A stretch of 64,000 bases of DNA from Rhizobium sp. Root1334 (GTDB taxonomy: Bacteria > Pseudomonadota > Alphaproteobacteria > Rhizobiales > Rhizobiaceae), in contig NZ_LMEY01000001.1 in assembly GCF_001426665.1 (NCBI RefSeq), positions 809,000-872,999 of the forward strand. Direction: 5' to 3'. Each line of letters opens with the position of its first letter. Position 1 is the first letter of the stretch. Positions 17,420 through 26,799 of the stretch are shown here, in pieces. Under the pieces are notes generated by a model. That model was not told where the DNA came from. It made no database searches and saw only the letters and a list, made by a program, of their open reading frames with translations. A program made the translations under genes and the position numbers.

Positions 17420-17569
17420 CAGGCTTCTGAAGCTGGCTTTGTTTTTTAGTCGACCCGGCACCTTTTCCCGCGTGTAACATCGTCATCTCTTCGCATCTGC
17501 AACATCGCGCCTTGCCGCCTGTCCAAAGCCGACCTAGGTTCGGCGCGACAGCGATGAAGGAATGCGATC

Positions 17570-18583
17570 ATGAAACCGAATGCAGACGTCTGCGTCATCA
17601 TCGCCGCGAAGAACGCGGCTGAAACGATCGGACGGGCGATCATCTCGGCACTCAGAGAACCTGAAACCGCCGAGGTCATTGTCGTCGATGACGGATCGAG
17701 CGACGGCACCGGCGATGCCTCCCGAAAGGCCGATGACGGCTCCGGACGCCTGACAATCGCCCGGTTCGAGGTCAATAAGGGGCCGGCTGCCGCCCGCAAC
17801 CACGCCATTTCGATTTCCACAGCGCCGGTTCTGGCGATTCTTGATGCGGATGACTTCTTTTTCCCCGGCAGGCTGAGCAGTCTCCTGGCGCAGGCGGAGT
17901 GGGATTTCATTGCCGACAACATTGCCTTCGTCGATGAGGAGACGGCTGCGGATGCGCATCTTCGGCTTGAGAGCTTCCCTGCAGCACCGCGTATTCTCAG
18001 CCTCGACGAATTCATTGAAGGCAATATCTCCAAGCGCGGTGTCCGGCGCGGAGAGATCGGATTTCTCAAACCGCTGATGCGGCGCGATTTTCTCGACGCC
18101 CACAAGCTCCGCTATCAGGAAAGCCTTCGGCTGGGGGAGGATTACGATCTTTATGCCCGCGCCCTGACCAAGGGGGCGCGCTACAAGATCATCCACAGCT
18201 GCGGCTACGGCGCCGTCGTCCGCGGCGATTCCCTCAGCAGCAGCCACCGGACGACGGACCTGAAGCGGCTCTACGAGGCGGACAGGGCAATTCTTTCCCG
18301 GACGGATCTATCCCCCCAGGCAAGGGCACTCATTGCCAGGCACGAACAGCATATTCGCGGACGATATGAGCTTCGGGAATTTCTCGACATCAAGCAGCAA
18401 TCTGGCTCGAAAACCGCGCTGTTTTACGCGCTTGGCAACCCCGCCGCCATTCCGGCCATCGCCTGCGGGATATTCGCCGACAAGACAGAACGTTTTCGCC
18501 GGCAACCTGATGCGGCACCGGTGGCACTCGGCGGAGCCGGGGGCTTGCGCTACCTCCTGCAGCCGCCATCAACTGCCCGGTAG
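17570..18583 (+). CDS. exoU: Glucosyltransferase ExoU
   Basis: A 337-residue GT2 glycosyltransferase: CVIIAAKNAAETIGRAI at the start, nucleotide-binding VIVVDDGSSDGT, and the metal-binding LDADD near residue 85. In S. meliloti ExoU adds the sixth sugar (a beta-1,6 glucose) of the succinoglycan unit. There is no membrane segment, so it acts at the cytoplasmic membrane face. The last codons and stop (TAG) are inside a perfect 24-bp hairpin shared with the convergent exoV. The name rests on cluster order plus family. Confidence 0.85.
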   Translation: MKPNADVCVIIAAKNAAETIGRAIISALREPETAEVIVVDDGSSDGTGDASRKADDGSGRLTIARFEVNKGPAAARNHAISISTAPVLAILDADDFFFPGRLSSLLAQAEWDFIADNIAFVDEETAADAHLRLESFPAAPRILSLDEFIEGNISKRGVRRGEIGFLKPLMRRDFLDAHKLRYQESLRLGEDYDLYARALTKGARYKIIHSCGYGAVVRGDSLSSSHRTTDLKRLYEADRAILSRTDLSPQARALIARHEQHIRGRYELREFLDIKQQSGSKTALFYALGNPAAIPAIACGIFADKTERFRRQPDAAPVALGGAGGLRYLLQPPSTAR

Positions 18584-18606
18584 GGCAGTTGATGGCGGCT
18601 GCAGGA
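18555..18606. terminator. Perfect 24-bp hairpin between convergent exoU and exoV
   Basis: The left arm 18555-18578 and right arm 18583-18606 are exact reverse complements, with the four-base loop GGTA. The left arm codes for the last residues of ExoU, and the loop together with the first base of the right arm holds its TAG stop. exoV ends 12 bases beyond. There is no U-run on either side, so it is not a classic intrinsic terminator. It would block exonucleases and could separate the two transcripts. Confidence 0.7.
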
Positions 18607-18617
18607 ATGGCTGCGGC

Positions 18618-19583
18618 TTAGAAATAGTCGCGGCGCACCGAGGCGATGACGTCGAGAAAGCGCTCCTTGCGCGCGGTCAAGGCGTGATCTGCACTCAGCT
18701 GCGGTGCAGCACGCGCCGCTTGCCAGAGGGACAGGGCCGAAGGAGCCGCCAGCACTTGTTTGGCGGCAACCCGCAAGGAAGTCTGCTTGGGGGCACGGGC
18801 AGCGACGATGACGCTTTCATCGATCTGCCGCTTGTTGGGATCATCGAGCACCGGCTGGTGCGCGTCGAAATCGACGCCCCAGAACTTCGCACCCTTGATG
18901 ATGGCCTCCGCCCGGCTGGAAACCGGAACATGACGCGGGCGATAGGTGACGCCAACGGTATGGGCCCAATCGTTCCATTTGAAGCTGTTGATGCTGCTGG
19001 ACGTCGACACGGCCACCCACGGCACACGGAAAGCGTCGGCAAGGATGGCGCCATGCATTGATTCCGCGATGATGACTTCCGACTGGGCGATCTCGCGAAT
19101 AACGTCCTTCGCGTCGCCACGCGGATCGATGTAATGCAGGCCGACGGTCTGGCAGATAGCTGGCCACATGCCGGCAATCGCCGACTCCCAATGTGGCACA
19201 AAGCTCTTTTTGTACTTCTTCGGCAGGCCTTTGAACTCCGGCATTTCGGCGACCATGACCGCCGGATCGATGATGCCGAGCTTGGGATCAACGCCGACTT
19301 TCTGCGCGGTCAACGGTCCGCGAACGCAACGGATGTCCCATTCCCGGGTGTCGCTCATATCCGGCAAGGAGCCGTAACCAAAACCACTGCCAAGCACCAG
19401 CTTGTGCCGGCCTTCCGGCAAGAGCGCGCGGTTCAGCACCGTGCCAACCCCGACGAGAAGAGTGTCTGGACGAACATCGCGAAATCCCGGGATCAGGAAA
19501 TCCCAGAGCCACAGATTGAGATCGTCGCCGAAGTTTCCGTGTGCGGATTCCCAATAATACGGGTCCATGACTGTCTCCTTCAT
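18618..19583 (-). CDS. exoV: Succinoglycan pyruvyltransferase ExoV
   Basis: A 321-residue polysaccharide pyruvyl transferase family protein. Key segments: GNFGDDLNLWLWDF near the start, LGSGFGYG, CVRGPLTAQKVG, and the C-terminal SMHGAILADAFRVPWVAV. ExoV adds the terminal pyruvate ketal from phosphoenolpyruvate to the octasaccharide. It is co-directional with and downstream of exoW (88-base gap). A second, more distant family member lies at 48646-49752. Confidence 0.9.
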   Translation of the reverse strand: MKETVMDPYYWESAHGNFGDDLNLWLWDFLIPGFRDVRPDTLLVGVGTVLNRALLPEGRHKLVLGSGFGYGSLPDMSDTREWDIRCVRGPLTAQKVGVDPKLGIIDPAVMVAEMPEFKGLPKKYKKSFVPHWESAIAGMWPAICQTVGLHYIDPRGDAKDVIREIAQSEVIIAESMHGAILADAFRVPWVAVSTSSSINSFKWNDWAHTVGVTYRPRHVPVSSRAEAIIKGAKFWGVDFDAHQPVLDDPNKRQIDESVIVAARAPKQTSLRVAAKQVLAAPSALSLWQAARAAPQLSADHALTARKERFLDVIASVRRDYF

Positions 19584-19671
19584 GCGTTGCGAAAGGAATT
19601 GCGAGCGCGAGACAGGCGATGGCCGTCACGCACGTCGATGGGCGCAGCAAAAAATGCTGCACCTGCGAAGG

Positions 19672-20631
19672 CTACCGTGATAACTTGCCGACGGCAAGCT
19701 GCAGCGCGCTTTGCAGCAGCTTGGGATCGCGCCAGGCCCAGCGGGCAAGCAGATTGAACTGCGGCATCTTCCGCCGCTTGATCAGCCGGGCCTGGCTCCA
19801 AAGAGCCTGCCGGCGCGCGGTATGCTTGTAAGAATGGATGGAGGCGATTTCCGCCGGTTTGCGGGAAAAGCGCCCTTCCAATGTGTCGAGCGCAACCCAG
19901 GTGTTGAATTGCTGTGACAGGAACTGCGGAGAATCGCTATCGATGCTGTGGAAGATGTTGACACCCTCGCCGCGCACTGCACCTGGCTCGTTGCACAGAA
20001 TGATGCGGTCAGCCGCAATGGCGCAATCGCAGAAGAACAGCACGTCTTCCGCAGCCAACCGCAGCTCGGCCTCAAAGCGGACGGTCTCGAACAATTTTCG
20101 CCCGATCACCATGCAGGACAGGTGCAGGAAGCTCCAGTTACGCAACATGACCTGGGAAAACTCTGGCACTTCCAGAACCAGCGGTTTCTCGGAAAGCCGC
20201 ATTACCTTTTCGGTCTTTTCCAGTTCGGCCATGTCGAAATGATAGTAGAAGGCATCACCGCCAGTAATGGATGCCCAATAGCAGTCGGCCGAAAAGCGGC
20301 TCATCGTCTCATGCGCATTCTGCAGATGGTCCGGTGTCCAAAGATCGTCGGAATCGAGAAAGGCAACGAAATCGGTTTGCGCCGCGACGTTGTTCAAGCC
20401 CGTGTTGCGCGCGCCGCCCGGGCCGGCATTCGGCTGCTTGATGACGCGGATGCGCGCCTGCTGTTCGGCGCTCAGGGTTTCAAGATCGGTTTCGATCGGA
20501 AAAGGCGACTGGTCATCGACAATGATGACATCGAAATCCTGGAATGTCTGCGCAAAGACGGAGCCCAAGGCTCGGCTCAGAATTCCTGCCTGTTTCTGAT
20601 AGTACGGAATAACAACTGTAAACTTCGCCAT
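19672..20631 (-). CDS. exoW: Glucosyltransferase ExoW
   Basis: A 319-residue GT2 enzyme starting MAKFTVVIPYYQKQAGILSR, with VIIVDDQSP, the GGARNTGL element and the metal-binding LDSDD near residue 95. In S. meliloti ExoW adds the seventh sugar (beta-1,3 glucose) of succinoglycan. It forms a two-gene leftward unit with exoV and is divergent from exoT (121-base gap). Assignment uses family plus the conserved position between exoV and exoT. Confidence 0.87.
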   Translation of the reverse strand: MAKFTVVIPYYQKQAGILSRALGSVFAQTFQDFDVIIVDDQSPFPIETDLETLSAEQQARIRVIKQPNAGPGGARNTGLNNVAAQTDFVAFLDSDDLWTPDHLQNAHETMSRFSADCYWASITGGDAFYYHFDMAELEKTEKVMRLSEKPLVLEVPEFSQVMLRNWSFLHLSCMVIGRKLFETVRFEAELRLAAEDVLFFCDCAIAADRIILCNEPGAVRGEGVNIFHSIDSDSPQFLSQQFNTWVALDTLEGRFSRKPAEIASIHSYKHTARRQALWSQARLIKRRKMPQFNLLARWAWRDPKLLQSALQLAVGKLSR

Positions 20632-20752
20632 CTTTTTGCCCCTGCGGTTTTCCTAGAAGGTGCTTCCTGGTTCCTCCCATCAGGTTGCGGCTGCGTGTCT
20701 AGCGCGTCTCCTCTGTCCTTGATCCTCCCCATCGCCACACAGGATTTACGCC

Positions 20753-22210
20753 ATGCCCCCTACAGTTAACGTCAAATCCGTCACGAGCAATGTCGGTTGG
20801 AGTATTTTATCCAAGACAAGTACATTCGGGCTTAAGTTTGTCACGGTGCCGATTTTGGCCCGCATTCTGACGCCGGAAGAGTTCGGCGCCGTCGCGGTGG
20901 CGCTGACCGTCGTGCAGTTTCTGGCCATGATCGGCGGGGCGGGATTGACCTCGGCGTTGGTGATCCAGCGTGAGGAAGAGATGGAAACCGTTCACTCGGT
21001 CTTCTGGGCTAATCTGGCGATTTCCTGCCTGATGGCGCTCGGTCTTTTCATCTGGGCGGACTTCTTTGCAACCCTTCTCGGCGCGCCGGAAGCAGCCTAT
21101 CTGCTGAAAATCATGAGCTTTCTCATCCCGCTCCAGCTTGGAGGCGACGTCGCCTATTCGCTGCTCGCAAGACGGATGAATTTCAGCAAGGACGCCGTCT
21201 GGAGCATGATTTCCGAGTCGCTCGGCGCCATCGTCGCCGTCGTTCTGGCGCTTTTGGGCTGGGGTGTCTGGGCCTTGATGGCACAGCTTTTCGTCTCGGC
21301 ACTGGTGCGGCTTTGCGGCCTCTATGCCGTGTCCCGCTACATGCCGCGCTTCGTTTTCCATCCCAAACGGGTTTTGGGCTTAAGCCGCTTCAGCCTGGGC
21401 ATGATGGGCTCCGAAGTCGCCAATTTCATCACCTTCCAGTCGCCGATGGTGATCATCTCGCGCTATCTGGGCCTTGCCGATGCCGGCGCCTATTCGGCCG
21501 CCAACCGGTTTGCCAGCATTCCCAACCAGGTGGTGCTTTCCGCTGTGATGGGTGTCCTGTTCCCGGCCTTCAGCGGCATGATGGACGACAAGGAACGCCG
21601 TTCGCAAGCACTGATGTTCTCGACACAAGTGACCACGGTGCTGCTGGCACCGATGATGTTCGGCCTTTGGGCGCTGGCTGAACCGGCGATGCGCGTGCTG
21701 TTTGGTCCGCAATGGGCTTATGCCTGGCCCGTGCTGGGATTGCTGGCGCTCTCCAAGGGGATCCTCACGCCTTGCAGCACCTTCATTCCCTACCTCAAGG
21801 GCGTGGGGCATGGCCGGGCGTTGTTCTGGTCGGCTATCATTCGGGCGATCGTCACCTGCGCTGCCGTTGCCTATGGTGCAAGCACGGGGACGCTGATCGA
21901 TGCGATGATCTCGCTCTGCATCGTCAACGCCGTCACGCTGATCGGCTACTCGTGGGCGGTCTTCAGGGCGGATGGAACACCGTTCTTCAAAGGCCTGTAC
22001 ATCAGCAGTCGCCCGATGCTGATGGCCCTGGCGATGGCGCTCGCGGTTCGCTATCTGCTCGATACGTTCGGTTCGCTGATGCCGAACCCCATCCTGCAGA
22101 TTCTCGCCGGTGCAGCGGTCGGTAGCCTGATCTATGTCTTGGCCGTGCTTCTGTCGGAACGCCTGCTTTTGACGAAAATCTATAAACTCGTCAAAAACAG
22201 GCGGGGGTGA
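20753..22210 (+). CDS. exoT: Succinoglycan flippase ExoT
   Basis: A 485-residue polytopic membrane protein with about twelve to fourteen helices, of the Wzx/PST family (polysaccharide biosynthesis protein). Typical stretches: GWSILSKTSTFGLKFVTVPILARILTPEEFG near the start and LGLADAGAYSAANRFASIP in the middle. It moves the lipid-linked octasaccharide across the inner membrane and in S. meliloti also affects low-molecular-weight succinoglycan. It is divergent from exoW; a weak hairpin at 22217-22241 follows the stop. Confidence 0.9.
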   Translation: MPPTVNVKSVTSNVGWSILSKTSTFGLKFVTVPILARILTPEEFGAVAVALTVVQFLAMIGGAGLTSALVIQREEEMETVHSVFWANLAISCLMALGLFIWADFFATLLGAPEAAYLLKIMSFLIPLQLGGDVAYSLLARRMNFSKDAVWSMISESLGAIVAVVLALLGWGVWALMAQLFVSALVRLCGLYAVSRYMPRFVFHPKRVLGLSRFSLGMMGSEVANFITFQSPMVIISRYLGLADAGAYSAANRFASIPNQVVLSAVMGVLFPAFSGMMDDKERRSQALMFSTQVTTVLLAPMMFGLWALAEPAMRVLFGPQWAYAWPVLGLLALSKGILTPCSTFIPYLKGVGHGRALFWSAIIRAIVTCAAVAYGASTGTLIDAMISLCIVNAVTLIGYSWAVFRADGTPFFKGLYISSRPMLMALAMALAVRYLLDTFGSLMPNPILQILAGAAVGSLIYVLAVLLSERLLLTKIYKLVKNRRG

Positions 22211-22539
22211 GGCAAGGGCGCCTTATTTCGAAACAGGCGCCTTAACATCACGAGGATTTTACAAACCATGACGTGTGGAATTGCGCATTTCCGAAACTAA
22301 TTTTTGCGCCCGATGAATCTCGCGGCAGCGGATATATAACAATATGCTGATATTCAGCAACATCCTATCCCCACGCATTTTTCCCGGCTCCCAGACGAAT
22401 TTCCGGCAATTTTCACAGCGGATTTGTTCATCCGGAAATCGCGTGCATTGCAGCATCCAAGTGATTTTTTCTGCTGCAGCGCCATATTTTTCGAGGCGCC
22501 CTGCCCTATCTTCGAGATGCAGGTTCAAGTCTGCTCTGG
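22211..22539. promoter_or_regulatory. Gap between exoT and exoH with a weak terminator and a palindrome
   Basis: About 330 bases, AT-richer than the flanking genes. GGCGCCT (22217-22223) can pair with AGGCGCC (22235-22241) just after the exoT stop. TGCTGA-TAT-TCAGCA at 22345-22359 is a possible operator for the exoHKLAMON run. No gene is evident. Confidence 0.4.
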
Positions 22540-22584
22540 TTGAAACGCCGCTTCGGGGGAAGCGGCCCAACAGGGGATGTCGTC

Positions 22585-23736
22585 TTGGTTATCGACGCGA
22601 ATATATCATCGCGGATCAATCTGATGCGCATCTTGCTCATCTCGGGAATTGTCTTTGTACACGTTCCTTTTGATCCGCAGACCAGCCCATTTCTCGGCGC
22701 CAATGGCTTCATCGACTGGGTCAGGGTCTTTCTCGGCGACAGCCTTTTCAGGGTTGGCGTGCCGTGTCTGAGCGCGATTTCCGGCTACCTCATGTTTCGC
22801 CGCGGGCTTGATGCCTTCGATTACGGCAAGACCATCCGCTCAAAGGCGCGCACGGTTCTGCTGCCGTTCCTGATCTGGAATCTATCCTTTCTGGCGCTGG
22901 TGGTGCTGGGCCAAAAGGGCGGCATCGGCTTTGGTTATCTCCCCGACGCAATCAACGCGGCTCCCCGCGATCTGGCAACTCTGAGCTTGGCAACCGAGGG
23001 CTTGCCGATCAATGTTCCGCTGTATTTCCTGCGGGATCTCCTCCTGTGCATCCTGCTTGCGCCCGTTCTCGGCATCCTGATCAAACGCTATCCGCTGACG
23101 ATGCTGGCACTCTTTTTCGCCTATGCCGTTTTGCCGGTCCCGGGTGTCATCTTCCTGAAGAAGTCGATCCTTTTCGGGTTCAGCTGCGGCATCTATGCGA
23201 GCCTCCACCAACTCGATATCCGGTCACTTGACCGGCACGCCGCAATGATTTCCGCGCTTTTCCTGACGGCAGCCATCCTGCTCGCGACTGCACTCTATTG
23301 GACCGGCCCCGATTATCCTGTGTGGATCGACATGCTGCGCAGCCTCACGGCAATCTGCGGCATAGCCGGCTCCTGGGCAATCTCGGCGATCCTGATCCGC
23401 TCACGGCTCGGCCAGCAGCTTTCCGGGTCGGAAGGCCTGAGCTTCTGGATATTCTGCGCACATTACCCCTTGCTCATCGCATTCTGGATGCTGTGGAACC
23501 GCACGGCGCATCCCGGTCTCTACCCACTATTCTACTTCGCAACACCCGTTCTGGCCCTCCTCATTCTGGTCGCCTCTCACAGTGTGGCCAAGCGCCTGGC
23601 ACCCAAGTTGCATGCCGTTTTGACCGGTAGCCGTGCAGGCCGCTCCACCTCCTCGGCAAAGCGCATCGCAGAAAGCGGGCCAAACCAGACGAGTTGGTCC
23701 GATACCTCTTCTCCAAAGGAAAAAGCGATACGATGA
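22585..23736 (+). CDS. exoH: Succinyltransferase ExoH
   Basis: A polytopic acyltransferase-3 family protein of about 383 residues with about ten membrane helices. It begins with the typical INLMRILLISGIVFVHVPFD and has an active-site-like histidine there. ExoH adds succinate to the subunit, which makes succinoglycan cleavable by ExoK. The start is uncertain: I use the TTG at 22585, preceded by CAGGGGATGTCG; a TTG at 22540 gives 15 more residues. Its TGA overlaps the exoK ATG (ATGA). exoI, found between exoH and exoT in S. meliloti, is absent. Confidence 0.88.
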   Translation: MVIDANISSRINLMRILLISGIVFVHVPFDPQTSPFLGANGFIDWVRVFLGDSLFRVGVPCLSAISGYLMFRRGLDAFDYGKTIRSKARTVLLPFLIWNLSFLALVVLGQKGGIGFGYLPDAINAAPRDLATLSLATEGLPINVPLYFLRDLLLCILLAPVLGILIKRYPLTMLALFFAYAVLPVPGVIFLKKSILFGFSCGIYASLHQLDIRSLDRHAAMISALFLTAAILLATALYWTGPDYPVWIDMLRSLTAICGIAGSWAISAILIRSRLGQQLSGSEGLSFWIFCAHYPLLIAFWMLWNRTAHPGLYPLFYFATPVLALLILVASHSVAKRLAPKLHAVLTGSRAGRSTSSAKRIAESGPNQTSWSDTSSPKEKAIR

Positions 23737-24515
23737 CCCAATCGATCTCGAAAATGCTTCTCGCCCTTTCCGCATTCTCCGCCGCCGTTCCGGCATCAGC
23801 CTTTGCGCAAAGCGCGATCAACGGCACTTCGTTCGTCGAGACTTTCGACACGATTGACAACAAGTTCTGGTACGTTTCGGACGGCTGGGACAATGGCGCC
23901 CATCAGAACTGCACCTGGTCGAAAGATCAGGTCGCGGTTGAAAATGGTGTGCTCGAACTCACCTTCGAGCAACGCAAGGCCGGCAAGCGCGACTATGCCT
24001 GTGGCGAGATCCAGACCCGCAAACGCTTCGGCCACGGCACATACGAAGCGCGGATCAAGACGGCAGAAGGCTCCGGGCTGAACTCGGCCTTCTTCACGTA
24101 TATCGGACCAACCGACAAGAAGCCGCACGACGAGATCGACTTCGAAGTGCTGGGCAAGGATTCCAACAAGGTGCAGGTCAACCAATATATTTCGGCCAAG
24201 GGGGGCAACGAGAAGCTGGTCGACGTTGAAGGCGGTGCCAATGTCGGTTTCAACGATTACACCTTCGTCTGGGAAAAGGACCGGCTGCGCTACTACCTGA
24301 ACGGCAAGCTGGTGCAGGACGTTACCGACCCCTCGAAAATCCCGGTAAACGACCAGAAGATTTTCTTCAGTCTCTGGGGCACGGATACCTTGAGCGACTG
24401 GATGGGCAAGTTCGACTATCAAGGCCCGGCAAACATGCAGATCGACCGGGTGGCTTACACCGCCCCCGGCGAAAAATGCCTGTTTCCCGAATCCCTCACC
24501 TGCACGCTCGATTGA
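23733..24515 (+). CDS. exoK: Secreted endo-1,3-1,4-beta-glycanase ExoK
   Basis: A 260-residue glycoside hydrolase family 16 enzyme. A signal peptide (about 25 residues, MLLALSAFSAAVPASAFA) is followed by the catalytic motif DEIDFEVLG, with E134 (nucleophile), D136 and E138. It cuts nascent succinoglycan to low-molecular-weight forms outside the cell. I start at the ATG at 23733, which overlaps the exoH stop by ATGA and leads directly into the signal peptide. A short palindromic gap separates it from exoL. Confidence 0.93.
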   Translation: MTQSISKMLLALSAFSAAVPASAFAQSAINGTSFVETFDTIDNKFWYVSDGWDNGAHQNCTWSKDQVAVENGVLELTFEQRKAGKRDYACGEIQTRKRFGHGTYEARIKTAEGSGLNSAFFTYIGPTDKKPHDEIDFEVLGKDSNKVQVNQYISAKGGNEKLVDVEGGANVGFNDYTFVWEKDRLRYYLNGKLVQDVTDPSKIPVNDQKIFFSLWGTDTLSDWMGKFDYQGPANMQIDRVAYTAPGEKCLFPESLTCTLD

Positions 24516-24529
24516 TGCTTATTAGCATG

Positions 24530-24547
24530 CGCAACATGAATGTTGCG
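24530..24547. promoter_or_regulatory. Near-palindrome between exoK and exoL
   Basis: CGCAACAT-GA-ATGTTGCG is an 18-base inverted repeat, extendable with GCAT and ATGC at the edges apart from one bulged base. It lies 15 bases after the exoK stop and about 58 bases before exoL. It could be an operator for exoL or a processing site between exoK and exoL. Confidence 0.4.
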
Positions 24548-24604
24548 ATGCACAAAAAACTAAACTAAGCTCGGTGGAAGCTGAGCGGGGAACGGGAAGT
24601 TTTC

Positions 24605-25804
24605 ATGCTGGATGTACTGTACCTGGCACATGATGTGGCAGACCCTGCGATCAGGCGTAGAACCCTGATGCTTGAGGCGGGTGGTGCGAAAGTGACGCTG
24701 GCGGGCTTCCGGCGTGGCGCAGACACACCTGCCGCCAATGGCGTCATCGAACTCGGCGTCACCAGGGATGGACGGTTTGGTCAGCGGATCGCCGCGGTTG
24801 CCAAGGCTGCAATGCTTCTGCGTCACAAACTCGGCGGGGCCGCGAGACCCGGCATCATCATTGCCCGCAATCTCGAAATGCTTGCCCTCGCCAACAGGGC
24901 GAACGCGGTTTTCGGCGGCAACGTTCCGATCGTCTACGAATGCCTGGACATTCACCGGCTCCTGCTGCGCAAGGATTTTGCCGGCCGCACTTTGCGCACT
25001 GCCGAACATTATCTGGGGCGGAACGTCAGCCTCCTGATCACCAGTTCGCCCGCCTTCATCGAAAATTACTTCCGGCCGGTTTCGCGTCTCAAGGCGCCGA
25101 TACTGCTGCTGGAAAACCAGGTGATCGAGCTCGCAGAAAGCGTTGGCATGCAGACAGCGCGCCCACGCCCGCCACAGGCCGGCGAACCCTGGAAAATCGG
25201 CTGGTTCGGCGCCTTGCGGTGCCGCAAATCGTTAAAGCTGCTCGCTGAATTCACCCGTGCCATGGACGGGAAATTCGAAGTGGTGCTGCGCGGACGCCCC
25301 GCCTATTCGGAATTCGACGATTTTGACGGCTTCGTCGAAAACGAACCTTTCATGCACTTCCACGGAGCCTACAAGAATCCCGAGGATCTTGCCCAGATTT
25401 ACGACGACGTGCAGTTCTTCTGGGGTATCGATTTTTTCGAGGAAGGCTTGAACTCCAGCTGGCTGCTGCCGAACCGGCTGTACGAGGGATGCCGCTACAA
25501 CGCTGTCCCGATCGCCATGCGCGGTACGGAAACGGCGCGCTTCATCAGCGCCAAGCATATCGGCCTCGTTCTCGACAGCGATGACAGTGCTGCACTGGCC
25601 AACCTCTTTTCCGGCATGACGCGGGAACGCTATTTCGCCGAATTCGGCAAGGTTGCCGCCACCGGGGCATCGGCGTGGATCTTCGATCGGGCCGATTGCC
25701 AGCGGCTGGTGAACCGGCTTGCCGCGCTGCGGGCCAGCGATGCCCACGCCGCATCACTCCATGAGCTCTCCCAAACGCACAGCAACAAGGGTGGACTGCT
25801 ATGA
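24605..25804 (+). CDS. exoL: Glucosyltransferase ExoL
   Basis: A 399-residue protein beginning MLDVLYLAHDVADPAIRRR, with a GT4/GT1-like fold: PIVYECLDIHRLLL in the N-terminal half, and WKIGWFGALRCRKSL plus LYEGCRYNAVPIAMRGTET in the C-terminal nucleotide-sugar-binding half. S. meliloti ExoL adds the third sugar (beta-1,4 glucose). It is cytoplasmic or membrane-associated. It starts the tightly coupled run exoL-A-M-O-N: its TGA overlaps the exoA ATG by four bases. Confidence 0.88.
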   Translation: MLDVLYLAHDVADPAIRRRTLMLEAGGAKVTLAGFRRGADTPAANGVIELGVTRDGRFGQRIAAVAKAAMLLRHKLGGAARPGIIIARNLEMLALANRANAVFGGNVPIVYECLDIHRLLLRKDFAGRTLRTAEHYLGRNVSLLITSSPAFIENYFRPVSRLKAPILLLENQVIELAESVGMQTARPRPPQAGEPWKIGWFGALRCRKSLKLLAEFTRAMDGKFEVVLRGRPAYSEFDDFDGFVENEPFMHFHGAYKNPEDLAQIYDDVQFFWGIDFFEEGLNSSWLLPNRLYEGCRYNAVPIAMRGTETARFISAKHIGLVLDSDDSAALANLFSGMTRERYFAEFGKVAATGASAWIFDRADCQRLVNRLAALRASDAHAASLHELSQTHSNKGGLL

Positions 25805-26799
25805 GCGCCGATGATTTCAAGCATGGCCGCAGCCTGATTGTTATTCCTTGCCTCAACGAGGCCAGATATATCGAAGCCCTGATCGCCAAGCTCGCGAGTG
25901 CGATGCAGGACCTCAACGCCGATCTGGTCGTTGTCGATGGTGGCAGTACCGATGGCACACGCGAGATCGTGGAGCGAATTTCGACCGTCAACCCGAAGGT
26001 CCGGCTGCTGGACAATCCAAAGAAGATCCAGAGTGCTGCCGTCAATCTCGCGGTCGGGACGCTCGGTGCTGATTATGAATACATGATCCGCATCGATGCG
26101 CATGGCGAGTATCCGGCTGACTATTGCCAGCGCCTGATGGAGGATGCCGTTGTAACCGGCGCGGATTCCGTCGTCGTTGCCATGCAGACCGTCGGCTTCA
26201 GCACTTTCCAGAAAGCCACCGCCTATGCCCAGAATTCCAAGCTCGGCAATGGCGGCTCCAAACACCGTACGGGCGCCATCGGGCATTGGGCCAATCATGG
26301 CCACCACGCACTGATGCGGATTTCCGCGTTCCAGGCGGTTGGCGGTTATGACGAAATGTTCAGCCATAACGAGGACGCCGAGTTTGACTATCGCCTGAAC
26401 AAGGCGGGCTACCGGATCTGGATGACCGACAAGACCAGCATGATCTACCACCCGCGCAGCACAGCAAGAGCGCTTTTCCGCCAGTATTTCGGCTATGGCC
26501 GTGGCCGGGCGAAGAATTTCCTGAAGCACCGCGCCATGCCGAGCATCCGGCAGATGTTGCCGCTTGCCGTCGTTCCCGTCGCCGTCGGCGCCCTGCTGGC
26601 GGTCATCAGTTGGGCCGCCGTCATTCCGTTTGGCCTCTGGGCCGTGGCCTGCCTTGGCTACGGCGTGTGGATGGCGCTGGGCGAAAAAAACCCATACGGG
26701 CCACTGGCCGCCGTTTCCGCGATGGTAATGCATTTTGCCTGGTCGGCCGGTTTCTGGCGCGAACTTCTGGATTTCCGTAACCGCCGGGTCGCCTCATGA
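25801..26799 (+). CDS. exoA: Glucosyltransferase ExoA
   Basis: A 332-residue GT2 enzyme: SLIVIPCLNEARYIEALI, DLVVVDGGSTDGT and metal-binding IRIDAHGEYP, then GGYDEMFSHNEDAEFDYRL with the catalytic acid region. Two to three hydrophobic helices near the C-terminus (about residues 255-310) anchor it in the membrane. ExoA adds the first glucose (beta-1,3) to the lipid-linked galactose. It overlaps exoL and exoM by ATGA on both sides. Confidence 0.92.
   Translation: MSADDFKHGRSLIVIPCLNEARYIEALIAKLASAMQDLNADLVVVDGGSTDGTREIVERISTVNPKVRLLDNPKKIQSAAVNLAVGTLGADYEYMIRIDAHGEYPADYCQRLMEDAVVTGADSVVVAMQTVGFSTFQKATAYAQNSKLGNGGSKHRTGAIGHWANHGHHALMRISAFQAVGGYDEMFSHNEDAEFDYRLNKAGYRIWMTDKTSMIYHPRSTARALFRQYFGYGRGRAKNFLKHRAMPSIRQMLPLAVVPVAVGALLAVISWAAVIPFGLWAVACLGYGVWMALGEKNPYGPLAAVSAMVMHFAWSAGFWRELLDFRNRRVAS

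Noticed and set aside
22217..22241. Strong intrinsic terminator after exoT
   Set aside because: The stem is only 7 bp with an 11-base loop and no U-run; kept as a weak feature of the gap only.
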